Assembly (NCBI GenBank): GCA_964608095.1
Contig: CAZSMK010000005.1
Span: forward strand, 1 to 49,130
DNA from: CAZSMK01 sp964608095
GTDB lineage: Bacteria > Sumerlaeota > Sumerlaeia > MWCT01 > JAGHBZ01
Length of the DNA stretch: 49,130 bases
Direction of reading: 5' to 3'
Shown here: positions 9,114 to 17,291 of the stretch, piece after piece
Layout: the number at the start of each line of letters is the position of its first letter
How positions within the stretch are numbered: the stretch's first letter is position 1
Translations under genes and position numbers: made by a program
The notes under the pieces: generated by a model
The model's input: only the letters and a program-made list of their open reading frames with translations
What the model was told of the DNA's origin: nothing
Databases searched by the model: none

Positions 9114-10391
9114 ATGCAATACGGCTGGGAATTATTGACAAAAGAAGAGGAATCCCTGATCGAACAGGGAATCAAAGATAATAAGATATATGGAGGTCCT
9201 TTTCATCTCGTGCTGTTCCCTACGGATAGGTGCAATCTGAACTGTTTTTTTTGTTACACCGAAGAGTTGCGACAGATTGCAGACGAGCTGGAATGGGAAG
9301 TGCTAAAACCCGCGCTCGAGGAAGGAATCCGGCTGGGCGTGAAAGGGGTGAGTCTCGGTGGCGGTGGCGAGTCCCTTATCTATCGCAACATCCACGAACT
9401 TCTTGCATTCATTGAAACACATTCGCTCACAGTTGATTCGATCAAGACGAACGGAACTGCGTTGACACCCGAAATCGCCCGAAGCCTTATACGTTCACGT
9501 CTCAAACGTATCACGATAAGTCTCAACGATCCCGATCCGGACGCCTTTGTCGAGATTGCTCGCAGTTCCAAAAAACTTTATGCGAAAGCGATGGAAGGAA
9601 TCCAGAACATTATCGATGCAAAAAGGGAAGCCGATGCTGAATGCGAAATAAGCATCCAGGTATTTGCATGGAAAGAAAACTTCCGCCGCGTTCCCGAGAT
9701 GATTATGGCGCTGAAAGATACCGGCACTGACCTGATTTATGTGAACTCGATCGATCAGCTGCCGGAGGAACAACGCCTGACCGAATCGGAACGCGAGGAG
9801 TTCAAGGAAATTATTCGCGAGGTCGTGAAACAATGGGCGCCTATCCTGAGGTTTAATCTCGCGGCTGAGAGGCTTGACCAGTTCGCTGCTGAAGAACAGT
9901 ACAAATATTCTCCTGAAGCCATAGATGTTCCCGACCTGTGCAAGACGCCTGAACGAATCGAATATTGCTATGTCGGTTGGTACTCGCCCGTGATAGCGGC
10001 GAGCGGGGATGTATATCCATGCTGTCACTTTGCCGTTGATAAGAACAAGTCGCTGGGGAATCTGCATGAACAATCGCTCGAGACAATCTGGTACGGACCT
10101 CATGCACAGCAATTCCGAACCGAGATGCGACACCTGCTGCTGACCGGGGCGGACAAAGCGCTTCTTCCGCGTAACCGGCGGTTCATTATGCCACTCTGCC
10201 TCGAGCGAACAGCATGTGCATTCAATTTCTATTTGGCGTCGCCCGATTTTTATTACAGGATTCACGACTGGGCGGAGAGCGGTGCACGCGCGAAATACAA
10301 AAAAGTAGCCCTCCGCAAGTCTGCACTGTTGAAAGCGCCGCGCGCGATCAAGAGAACATTGAAATCTCTTCTCCAGGGGAAGGCACGATAA
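9114..10391 (+). CDS. Radical SAM/SPASM domain protein (second of pair)
   Basis: A 425-residue radical SAM protein with the cluster motif CNLNCFFC (C40, C44, C47). A glycine-rich motif follows (SLGGGGESL near residues 82-90). The C-terminal SPASM-like region runs from about residue 276, with LCKTPERIEYCYVGWYSP, YPCCHFAVD and LGNLHEQSLETIW, and ends near PLCLERTAC. The layout (SAM cluster, TIM-barrel core, auxiliary-cluster cysteines, 'GNLxxxSLxxIW' segment) is that of uncharacterised SPASM enzymes. A putative AAGGTG Shine-Dalgarno is about 14 nt from the ATG. The stop codon overlaps the start of the next gene (TAATG, 1 nt), implying translational coupling with the glycosidase-like protein. 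The substrate is unknown; the coupling hints at carbohydrate or cell-surface chemistry, which is inference. Confidence 0.92.
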   Translation: MQYGWELLTKEEESLIEQGIKDNKIYGGPFHLVLFPTDRCNLNCFFCYTEELRQIADELEWEVLKPALEEGIRLGVKGVSLGGGGESLIYRNIHELLAFIETHSLTVDSIKTNGTALTPEIARSLIRSRLKRITISLNDPDPDAFVEIARSSKKLYAKAMEGIQNIIDAKREADAECEISIQVFAWKENFRRVPEMIMALKDTGTDLIYVNSIDQLPEEQRLTESEREEFKEIIREVVKQWAPILRFNLAAERLDQFAAEEQYKYSPEAIDVPDLCKTPERIEYCYVGWYSPVIAASGDVYPCCHFAVDKNKSLGNLHEQSLETIWYGPHAQQFRTEMRHLLLTGADKALLPRNRRFIMPLCLERTACAFNFYLASPDFYYRIHDWAESGARAKYKKVALRKSALLKAPRAIKRTLKSLLQGKAR

Positions 10392-11500
10392 TGAATCCAA
10401 AACTCACATGTACTTTTTTTATACTATTTCTTATTATGGTATTTGCGGCGCTGGTTGTAACCGCCGTCTCGAATCAAACAATCGACAAGAAGGATACTAA
10501 ACCCATGATCGCCGTCTATGCTGTTGACCGATGGTACAAAAAAGCAGATTTTCAAAGCCCGGAGGAGATCGTCTCGTTTCTGCAGGAGCACAACGTCAAT
10601 GCCGTGTTCGGCGGCTATGACGACGTGGATTTTCGCAACGCCTGTAAGACAAACGGCATCAAGGTCTTCGCGGATTTGCTCTGTTTCCAGGGCGAAAAGT
10701 ACTGGAAACAACATCCGGAAAGTCGTCCTATCGGCGCGGATGGCAATCCCATCGAAAAGGAAGAGTGGTACTGCGGTGTGTGTCCTAACCAGGAATGGCT
10801 CCGGCGCGAGATTCTGGAAAAGGCGCGAAAACTCGTGACTGACTACAAGGTGGATGGTGTGTGGCTGGATTTTATTCGCTATCCATGCCACTGGGAAGTT
10901 AAAGAGCCCAACCTTTACCAGTCCTGCTTTTGTGATACCTGTATCGACTTGTTCACTGAGGAGACCGGAACCAGCATACCGCTCTCCGTTTCTCATAATA
11001 CGAAAGAGGTTGCCCGTTATATACTCGATAACTACGAACAGGAGTGGACACGATTTAAATGTCAACGCATTGCCGGATTTGTGCGGCAGATTGCCGAAAC
11101 TATCGAAAAGGAAAATCCTGATGTTATATTAGGTTTGTTCGGTGTCCCGTGGCGAATGGACGAGTACGACGGTGCAATTCATGCCATTGTGGGGCAGGAC
11201 TTTGAGCTTCTTGCTCGCAGCGGGGTCGATATCTTCTCGCCTATGGTGTACCACGGGTTGTGTTATCGCAATGTTCAATGGATTGCAGAGGTGGCTGATT
11301 ATTTCCACACGATCACGGGAAAAAGTGTCGTCCCTATCGTACAGGCGTGCAGTATTCCGAACACATTGAGTAATGAAGAGTTTGCCCAGGCGGTAAAGGC
11401 GGGGCTTGAACCGCCGTCATTGGGTGTCATAATCTTCCATGCCACGTATCTCGAAAAGGAAGCGAAGTGGGATACCTTCAAAACCGTTGTTTCACCGTGA
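10391..11500 (+). CDS. Secreted putative glycoside hydrolase-like (GHL10/family 10-like) protein
   Basis: A 369-residue protein with an N-terminal hydrophobic helix (about residues 7-27), a signal peptide or membrane anchor. The body looks like a TIM-barrel hydrolase of the 'hypothetical glycosyl hydrolase' type: an early VFGGYDD strand, KVFADLLCF, and then VDGVWLDFIRYPCHW, which matches the family's D-G-[hydrophobic]-x-D-[FY]-x-R-Y-P signature that carries a likely catalytic Asp. A Cys cluster (CFCDTC) follows. The reading frame stays open upstream to 10214, but the ATG at 10391 is preferred: it overlaps the preceding stop by 1 nt, has GGGGAAGG upstream, and starts a proper hydrophobic leader. 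It is co-transcribed with the radical SAM gene. The substrate cannot be read from the sequence. Confidence 0.8.
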   Translation: MNPKLTCTFFILFLIMVFAALVVTAVSNQTIDKKDTKPMIAVYAVDRWYKKADFQSPEEIVSFLQEHNVNAVFGGYDDVDFRNACKTNGIKVFADLLCFQGEKYWKQHPESRPIGADGNPIEKEEWYCGVCPNQEWLRREILEKARKLVTDYKVDGVWLDFIRYPCHWEVKEPNLYQSCFCDTCIDLFTEETGTSIPLSVSHNTKEVARYILDNYEQEWTRFKCQRIAGFVRQIAETIEKENPDVILGLFGVPWRMDEYDGAIHAIVGQDFELLARSGVDIFSPMVYHGLCYRNVQWIAEVADYFHTITGKSVVPIVQACSIPNTLSNEEFAQAVKAGLEPPSLGVIIFHATYLEKEAKWDTFKTVVSP

Positions 11501-11570
11501 GACACAGGGGTGAGAGAAATTAAATAACCAGACAAAAGGAGATTGTACCCGCCCCGTATTACTCCTTGAA

Positions 11571-12422
11571 ATGTTTATGCGTAGTGTTATAACAAAATAC
11601 GACAAGCCCAATATGAAGCGCCTGTTTGGACTTTTTCTTGTCCTTGTGCTCTATTGTTCTTCTCTTTACAGCCAGATAGACGTCATCGACATTATCGGCG
11701 ACAGCATCTCAAAAGGCGCTAATCCTTATGAACCGGAATATGCCGGTTGGGCGCAGATGCTTTACGGCGAGTTCGGCGATTATCCAACCATATATACGCT
11801 CTTCCCGGATATAGAGACACACAACCATTCTGTTTCAGGTTCGAGGGCATCGGATTGGGCATCTCCCGACTATGAACCGATGCAACGAGTGCTTTCTAAT
11901 CAACCTGATATCGTCATAGTCTTCATAGGCGGGAATGATTTTCTGGCGTATTTTGATGATGGTGAACTCTCACAAGCAGAACTTGATGAGGTCGAACAAA
12001 ACCTGCGAACCATAATCGCTACCTTGCAGACGCATCTCCCTGAGGCGCGCATTCTCATCGTGTATTATTACGATCTCTTTGATGGCTTGAGCATGAATTT
12101 ACCCGATTTATTCTCGCAGTACCGCTCCATGTCGCAAGGAGTAATAGAAGGCCACCGGATCATCCGGGATGTGGCGCACGAAAATGACCTCGTTCTGATC
12201 GACGGTATATATGACAGCTTCATGCACCATTGTTATGGTGAAGAGCTGGGAGATGAGCTCCATAAGGATCCGGATTATGTGCTTACACCGCTCAGGGAAT
12301 TTGACATACATCCGGTCACGCCGGGCCATGCCGCAATTTATGACCAGATCTTTCTTGCGTTGAAGGAAATCGCCTCCGAGTACATGACTCCTGCAGACTC
12401 CAGCTGGACGTTATATCAATAA
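11571..12422 (+). CDS. SGNH/GDSL-type hydrolase, secreted
   Basis: A 283-residue SGNH-fold esterase/lipase-like protein. Block I is DIIGDSISKG with nucleophile Ser at about residue 45. Block III is FIGGNDF, giving the oxyanion Gly/Asn. Block V is DIHPVTPGHAAI, with the catalytic Asp-x-His. Family members remove acyl groups from lipids or glycans. The in-frame ATG at 11613 begins MKRLFGLFLVLVLYCSS, a good signal peptide, and may be the true start. Neither start has a strong Shine-Dalgarno, although AAGGAG occurs about 35 nt upstream of the first. It lies 70 nt after the glycosidase-like gene on the same strand and probably belongs to that transcription unit. A role in trimming or deacylating an extracellular polymer fits the context but is inference. 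Confidence 0.88.
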   Translation: MFMRSVITKYDKPNMKRLFGLFLVLVLYCSSLYSQIDVIDIIGDSISKGANPYEPEYAGWAQMLYGEFGDYPTIYTLFPDIETHNHSVSGSRASDWASPDYEPMQRVLSNQPDIVIVFIGGNDFLAYFDDGELSQAELDEVEQNLRTIIATLQTHLPEARILIVYYYDLFDGLSMNLPDLFSQYRSMSQGVIEGHRIIRDVAHENDLVLIDGIYDSFMHHCYGEELGDELHKDPDYVLTPLREFDIHPVTPGHAAIYDQIFLALKEIASEYMTPADSSWTLYQ

Positions 12423-12595
12423 CTCCCATAAATTACATCGAGAGAGACACCTGTTTACCTGTTGAATTGCTACAAATCCCTTACGCGAATTACTCTTTGA
12501 CTTTCAGGCAAAGCGCACATTATAACATGAAAAGCGTTTGTGCGATATGAGTCCTTAATCTTCACCGTTTTCGCTGAACGACCGGGGTAGTTTTA

Positions 12596-14923
12596 ATGGC
12601 AAAAGAGAGCGACATCCTCAAGGATAGAAGTTCAACGGACGATGCGCTTGCGGTGCTCGAAAAAATTCGGCATCATCCGTATATGCGGCGCAATATTGTC
12701 TATGTGCATCAGATTCTGTCGCAGGAGGCGAAGGAACGAGACTTCCCTGAGGGGATTGAACCGAAGCTGGTCGAGGTGTTGAAGCAGCGCGGTATCGCAA
12801 GGCTCTGGTCGCACCAGGCTGAGGCGATGCAGAGAATCCTCGAGCGCAAGAACGTCGTCGTGGTTACGCCGACCGCGTCCGGTAAGACACTCTGCTACAA
12901 CCTGCCCGTGATAGACGAGCTCTTGAAATCGCCCGACGACGCCCGCGCCATCTATCTGTTTCCTACCAAGGCGCTCTCGCACGACCAGTATCATGAACTG
13001 TACGAGCTCATAGACCTGCTCAAAGCGGATATCAAGACTTATACCTTCGACGGCGACACACCGAAATCGGCGCGTAAAGCGTTGCGCCTTGCAGGCCAGA
13101 TCGTGCTCACTAATCCCGACATGCTCCACGCCGGTATCCTTCCGCATCATACGCTCTGGAACAAACTCTTTTCAGCGCTTCGGTTCGTCGTCATCGACGA
13201 GGTGCACCATTACCGCGGCATTTTCGGCAGCCATTTCGCCAATGTGTTGCGGCGTCTCAAGCGCATCTGTAATTTCTACGGTTCCGAACCGCAGTTTATC
13301 TGTTCTTCAGCCACCATCGGTAACCCGAAGGAACTGGTCGAAAACCTTGTCGAGGAAGAGTTCGAGGTTGTGGATGAGAACGGGGCGCCGCGGGGCGAGA
13401 AATTTTTCATGTTCTACAATCCGCCCGTGGTGAACCCCCAGCTCGGCATCAGGAGTTCGATAAAGACGGAAGCGCGGCGGCTTTCGCTCGAATTTCTGGC
13501 GCGCCGCGTTCAGACCATCCTGTTCGGCAGGTCGCGCATCAATGTCGAGGTTATGACGCGTTATCTCAAGAAAGCCATGGTGCGCCTGAGCCAGTCGCCC
13601 GAACGAGTCAAAGGCTACCGCGGCGGATACCTGCCGAAAGAACGGCGTGAAATCGAGAAGGGAATCAAGCAAGGTGACGTTATCGCCGTGGTCTCGACCA
13701 ACGCGCTCGAGCTCGGCATCGATATAGGGCAACTCAAGGCTGCCATACTCATGGGCTATCCCGGCACCATTGCCTCCGCATGGCAGCAGGCGGGACGCGC
13801 AGGGCGCAAAACTGAGACCAGCGTTGCGATTCTTATTGCAAGTTCCGCGCCGCTCGACCAGTACATCATTACGCACCCCGACTACTTTTTCGGCAAATCG
13901 CCCGAACTCGGCATCATCAACCCCGGCAACCCCGCGATTGCCGCCAGTCATATAAAATGCGCAGCGTTCGAACTCCCGTTCGAAGACGGCGAGTCGTTCG
14001 GGCGTTACAACCCGCAACCCATACTCGAATACCTCGAGAAAAACAGCGTGCTGCGGCACGTGGGCGGTAAATGGCACTGGGCAAGCGAACGCTACCCCGC
14101 GGAAGATATCTCGCTTCGCAGCGCGTCCGCGGATAATTTCGTCATCTTTAACGTCGCCGAGAAAAACAAAACCATCGGCGAGATCGATTACGACTCCGCC
14201 CAGTACTTTATCTTCCCTGAAGCCGTGTACCAGCACCAATCGCAGACCTTCATCATCGAGGAGCTGGACTGGGACAACCGTACTGCGTTTGCGCGCCCTA
14301 AGGACGTTGATTACTACACTGAAGCCCAGGCGAAAACCGATGTCAAGGTGCTGGTGACGGATTTGACCAGCGGGTTCGAGGAACGTGGAGCGGACTTTCC
14401 CCTGCTCAGACGACGGCTCGGTGACGTCAACGTCACCACCATTGTCAGCAAATACAAGAAGATCAAGTTCGACAGTCACGAGAACGTCGGCTGGGGTGAG
14501 ATTCACCTTCCACCGCTCGAACTCCAGACCGAAAGCTACTGGATAGTGCTGAAACCCGAGGTGTGCGAGCGGCTGAAAGCGGAAGGCAAAGATCCCGCGC
14601 GCATTCTTCAGGCTCTGGCGAACCTGCTCGCCAATGTCGTGCCGCTTTATGTTATGTGCGACCCGAAAGATTTCGCTGTGGTGCCGATGCTGCGCTCGAC
14701 GCACGAAGACGCGCCGACCATTTTTATTTACGACCGCTACCCCGGCGGAATCAACCTTGCACGCCGAATCTTCACCATTGACCGGCGACTGTTCAAAGCC
14801 GCGCACGAAATCGTCACCAACTGCTCATGTACGACCGGTTGTCCCTCGTGTGTCGGTCCCCCCGAAGAAGTCACCACCGAAGCCAAACACTTCGCCACCC
14901 ACTTCTTACAACAGTTAATTTGA
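12596..14923 (+). CDS. DEAD/DEAH-box helicase with DUF1998 Cys cluster (MrfA/YprA-like)
   Basis: A 775-residue superfamily 2 helicase. Motifs: Walker A TPTASGKT (residues 91-98), motif II VIDEVHHY (about 199-206), motif III CSSATIGN, and motif VI QQAGRAGR. The C-terminal DUF1998/MZB region ends in CSCTTGCPSC (C743, C745, C749, C752), the four-cysteine metal-binding site typical of this family. Length and order match Bacillus subtilis MrfA (YprA), which acts with MrfB in repair of mitomycin-type DNA lesions, and related Hrq1-like helicases. No MrfB-like exonuclease lies next to it here. It could also be an uncharacterised member of the wider DUF1998 helicase group, some of which occur in defence systems. 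The gene converges on the DUF5131 gene with only 56 nt between the ends. Confidence 0.93.
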   Translation: MAKESDILKDRSSTDDALAVLEKIRHHPYMRRNIVYVHQILSQEAKERDFPEGIEPKLVEVLKQRGIARLWSHQAEAMQRILERKNVVVVTPTASGKTLCYNLPVIDELLKSPDDARAIYLFPTKALSHDQYHELYELIDLLKADIKTYTFDGDTPKSARKALRLAGQIVLTNPDMLHAGILPHHTLWNKLFSALRFVVIDEVHHYRGIFGSHFANVLRRLKRICNFYGSEPQFICSSATIGNPKELVENLVEEEFEVVDENGAPRGEKFFMFYNPPVVNPQLGIRSSIKTEARRLSLEFLARRVQTILFGRSRINVEVMTRYLKKAMVRLSQSPERVKGYRGGYLPKERREIEKGIKQGDVIAVVSTNALELGIDIGQLKAAILMGYPGTIASAWQQAGRAGRKTETSVAILIASSAPLDQYIITHPDYFFGKSPELGIINPGNPAIAASHIKCAAFELPFEDGESFGRYNPQPILEYLEKNSVLRHVGGKWHWASERYPAEDISLRSASADNFVIFNVAEKNKTIGEIDYDSAQYFIFPEAVYQHQSQTFIIEELDWDNRTAFARPKDVDYYTEAQAKTDVKVLVTDLTSGFEERGADFPLLRRRLGDVNVTTIVSKYKKIKFDSHENVGWGEIHLPPLELQTESYWIVLKPEVCERLKAEGKDPARILQALANLLANVVPLYVMCDPKDFAVVPMLRSTHEDAPTIFIYDRYPGGINLARRIFTIDRRLFKAAHEIVTNCSCTTGCPSCVGPPEEVTTEAKHFATHFLQQLI

Positions 14924-14979
14924 AACTGAATTTTCTCAACATATAATCCATGCTCTTTGCTGTGTGGTGATGTTTGGAA

Positions 14980-15747
14980 TTAAAAGGATAGGGATGGTTG
15001 GAAGGATTTGATTTTTGATTGGTTTCTGGAGTTAAAAAGGCATTGCGGCATCTGGTTCCATGTTTTGCCTTCAAGCATCCTGCCGGTTTTCTTTTTGTTT
15101 ACCCCACCCCATTGTTTAAAGAAGAAAGGAATATTCTGTTGGGTACATGCATCGCGGATATCAATGATCCATTCTTTTTTCATTGGTCGTGCGCGGGGTC
15201 CTGATTCTCCACCGACAATGACCCAATCCATTCCATCGATGTTCGGTCCGGGGATAAATCCTAAAAGCGGTTCGAACGAGATAAACTTTGTCGTTGCCTG
15301 GCATTGTCTCAGATCGTCTATACGATATAAATAAGCTGCTTCTTCTACGGAAACCCCCATCCAGATGTTTGGTGACCAATGCAGCTCGTGCGTTACCTCG
15401 GCGAGTCTCTTACTTCTCTTTGTCAGTATTTGAAAAATGTGTTGCGGACACGCGTTCATTATTCCAAACACGTCCTGAATATACGAAAGAGGGATTTTTT
15501 CGTGAAACAGGTCGCTCATGGAGTTGACGAACACTATGCGCGGTGCACGCCACGACAAAGGTACGTGTAGCATATCCGGTTGAAGCATTACCGCAAAACC
15601 ATTTCGATACCGCTTATTTCCCATTTTTTGGAGCCGTTTGGCAAAACGTTCAGCGTAGCAGTTTTTACATCCCGAACTGATCTTGGTGCATCCGGTGACT
15701 GGATTCCACGTTACTTCTGTCCATTCTATTATCGAATACTTAGCCAC
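14980..15747 (-). CDS. DUF5131 (phage Gp37/Gp68-like) family protein
   Basis: A 255-residue protein matching the Gp37/Gp68 (DUF5131) family found in phages and bacterial accessory regions. It opens with IEWTEVTWNPVTGC and carries a cysteine triad CTKISSGCKNCYAERF (C20, C27, C30), an atypical radical-SAM-like Fe-S motif. Other visible family segments are FVNSMSDLFHE, QILTKRS, IWMGVSVE, ISFEPLLG and VIVGGESGPRARPM. The biochemical activity is not established as far as I know. Relatives are sometimes encoded beside three-Cys-motif partner (TcmP) proteins, but no partner is visible here. The start is GTG without a clear Shine-Dalgarno. The family is typical of mobile DNA, so horizontal acquisition is plausible. 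Confidence 0.9.
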   Translation of the reverse strand: MAKYSIIEWTEVTWNPVTGCTKISSGCKNCYAERFAKRLQKMGNKRYRNGFAVMLQPDMLHVPLSWRAPRIVFVNSMSDLFHEKIPLSYIQDVFGIMNACPQHIFQILTKRSKRLAEVTHELHWSPNIWMGVSVEEAAYLYRIDDLRQCQATTKFISFEPLLGFIPGPNIDGMDWVIVGGESGPRARPMKKEWIIDIRDACTQQNIPFFFKQWGGVNKKKTGRMLEGKTWNQMPQCLFNSRNQSKIKSFQPSLSF

Positions 15748-15853
15748 TTTATTTACAAAAACCGTATACCTCGTATTTTAAACTTCTTATAAGTTCCTTT
15801 TCTTCTTTTTGGATCGTATGAGTCAACCTTTAACTTAGGTTTTTCCAATAAGC

Positions 15854-15969
15854 CGGGGTCCGACCTTCAGTTTACAGTTTTGTCGGCATAACAAGAGACA
15901 AAATCAGGGGGGATGAATAATTAAACGGCTCAGTTTCTTCCTAAACTGTAAACTGAAGGTCTGACCCCG
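15854..15969. repeat. 27-bp inverted repeat pair reaching into the adaptor gene
   Basis: Left arm 15854-15880 (starts CGGGGTCCGACCTTCAG) and right arm 15943-15969 (its reverse complement, with one mismatch) flank 62 bp. The right arm lies inside the 3' end of the HlyD-type adaptor gene and encodes its last residues just before the stop. A shorter related word (TCGGGGTCAGACCT) occurs at 6664-6677. The GGGGTCAGACC core resembles words seen around palindromic repeats and small transposons in many environmental bacteria. That link is from general knowledge and is unverified here. Confidence 0.75.
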
Positions 15970-17282
15970 ATATTTGGTTCGAGGTCTGAAGTGAGCTCGG
16001 TTATTACGAGGTCTCCTTCTTCGAGTCCGGAAAGTATCTCGGCATAATCGTTGTTTCTCAATCCTACCGCTACCTTTGTTTTTACCGCCTTTCCTTCTTC
16101 AACCTTGAAACAGTACCATTCGCCTTCCTGTTTAAATACCGCTTGTTCGGGGACTTTGAGGGTATTGTCCTTTTCGCCGACAATGATTTTCACGTCCACG
16201 GCAAGTTTCGGGCGCAAGTTCACTTCCGAGTTGTCGAAATCGATAAGCACGCGGTTGCGCTGTTCCTCGATACCGAGCGTGGAGATTTTTTCAAAACCGG
16301 ACGGGTAGATGAGGCTGACTTCGCCCATGATTTCATTTTCGCCAAGCGCCCTGCCGAAAATGATGACGTCCTGTCCGGTTCGTACCTTTCGAACATCGCT
16401 GCTGAGGATGTCGGCTTCGATCTCGATAGATTCCATATCGCCAATCCGGTATATGGGCGTCCCATCGGCAAGAGTGCCCTCGCTATCCACGTATTTTTCC
16501 AAAACCGGACCAGTCACAGGCGCACGAATCGCTGCTCGTTCAAGATCGTATTCTATTATTTTGAGTTGACGTTCGACCTGCTGGATTTGCGCCTTGATGG
16601 CTTGTTCTTTGAAGGCGTTATCCTCGACCAGTTTCAGCACCTTCTGGTAGTTAAGTCCTGCAACCTCGACATCGTCCTGGGCTGAAAGATATTCGTTTTC
16701 TGCCGCTGCTGTTCGTTGAAGACTTTGCTTGTAAAGGGTCTGTACACGCTCGAAATCCTCCTCGCCGATTACGTCCTGATCGTACAGTTCTTTGCGGCGT
16801 TGGTACTGCTGTTCTAATTCATTGAGCCGAGTTCGTTCGATTTCCAGTGCTTTTTTTGCGTTTTCCATGGCGATTTTTGCCTGCTGAAACTTTAACTGTG
16901 CCGTCTTGATATCTTCTGGTTTGGGTTTTGAGCGAATAGTAACCTCGAGCTGGGCTTCCAATTCTTCGATCTGTGCAAGGATTCGTTCATGCTCCTTTTT
17001 CAACTTGTAGTCATCAGCGCGCGCAACCACCTGACCGCTGGTCACCATATCGCCGACGTCAAGGGTGGGTCGAAAGAGTATCCCCGTAAACGGCATGGTA
17101 ACGTCATATTCATCGTGCAAACGTGTCTTTGCTTCCTCGAGGACAAACTCGGCGATATATCCGCGGGTTACATACGCAGCCTCGACCTCCATTTTTTCAC
17201 GAACCACTATCAACCATATAATGCCAAGAGCCACAATGACGCATATACCGATTATGACTCTTTTCCGGGTATGTTTTTTCAT
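15930..17282 (-). CDS. HlyD-type efflux periplasmic adaptor (membrane fusion protein)
   Basis: A 450-residue adaptor with one N-terminal membrane helix (about residues 8-28), a split biotinyl-lipoyl-like domain (GILFRPTLDVGDMVTSGQVV and later IRAPVTGPVLEKY), and a long central coiled coil at about residues 105-245, rich in Glu, Lys and Gln. Beta-barrel and membrane-proximal domains follow. It would link the inner-membrane permease to the cell envelope. It is the last gene of a three-gene operon: permease stop, 9-nt gap, then this ATG with AAGGAG upstream. The final eleven or so residues (from IGVRPSVYS) are encoded by one arm of an inverted repeat, so the native C-terminus may have been replaced by repeat insertion. 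The core domains look intact. Confidence 0.92.
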   Translation of the reverse strand: MKKHTRKRVIIGICVIVALGIIWLIVVREKMEVEAAYVTRGYIAEFVLEEAKTRLHDEYDVTMPFTGILFRPTLDVGDMVTSGQVVARADDYKLKKEHERILAQIEELEAQLEVTIRSKPKPEDIKTAQLKFQQAKIAMENAKKALEIERTRLNELEQQYQRRKELYDQDVIGEEDFERVQTLYKQSLQRTAAAENEYLSAQDDVEVAGLNYQKVLKLVEDNAFKEQAIKAQIQQVERQLKIIEYDLERAAIRAPVTGPVLEKYVDSEGTLADGTPIYRIGDMESIEIEADILSSDVRKVRTGQDVIIFGRALGENEIMGEVSLIYPSGFEKISTLGIEEQRNRVLIDFDNSEVNLRPKLAVDVKIIVGEKDNTLKVPEQAVFKQEGEWYCFKVEEGKAVKTKVAVGLRNNDYAEILSGLEEGDLVITELTSDLEPNIGVRPSVYSLGRN

Positions 17283-17291
17283 GGTTGCTCC

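Noticed and set aside
10214..10390. Upstream extension of the glycosidase-like gene
   Set aside because: It overlaps the radical SAM gene by 59 codons in another frame. The ATG at 10391 has a ribosome-binding site, coupling overlap and a signal sequence.
9495..10400. 301-codon open frame antisense to the second radical SAM gene
   Set aside because: Shadow of a well-supported gene; its translation has no protein-like features.
13307..14806. 499-codon open frame antisense to the helicase
   Set aside because: It lies wholly opposite a gene with intact helicase motifs. Long antisense frames are expected in GC-richer coding DNA, and the product has no recognisable features.
12596..15747. A multi-gene defence system made of the helicase and DUF5131 protein
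   Set aside because: The genes are convergent, not an operon, and no methylase, nuclease or TcmP partner is present in the window.
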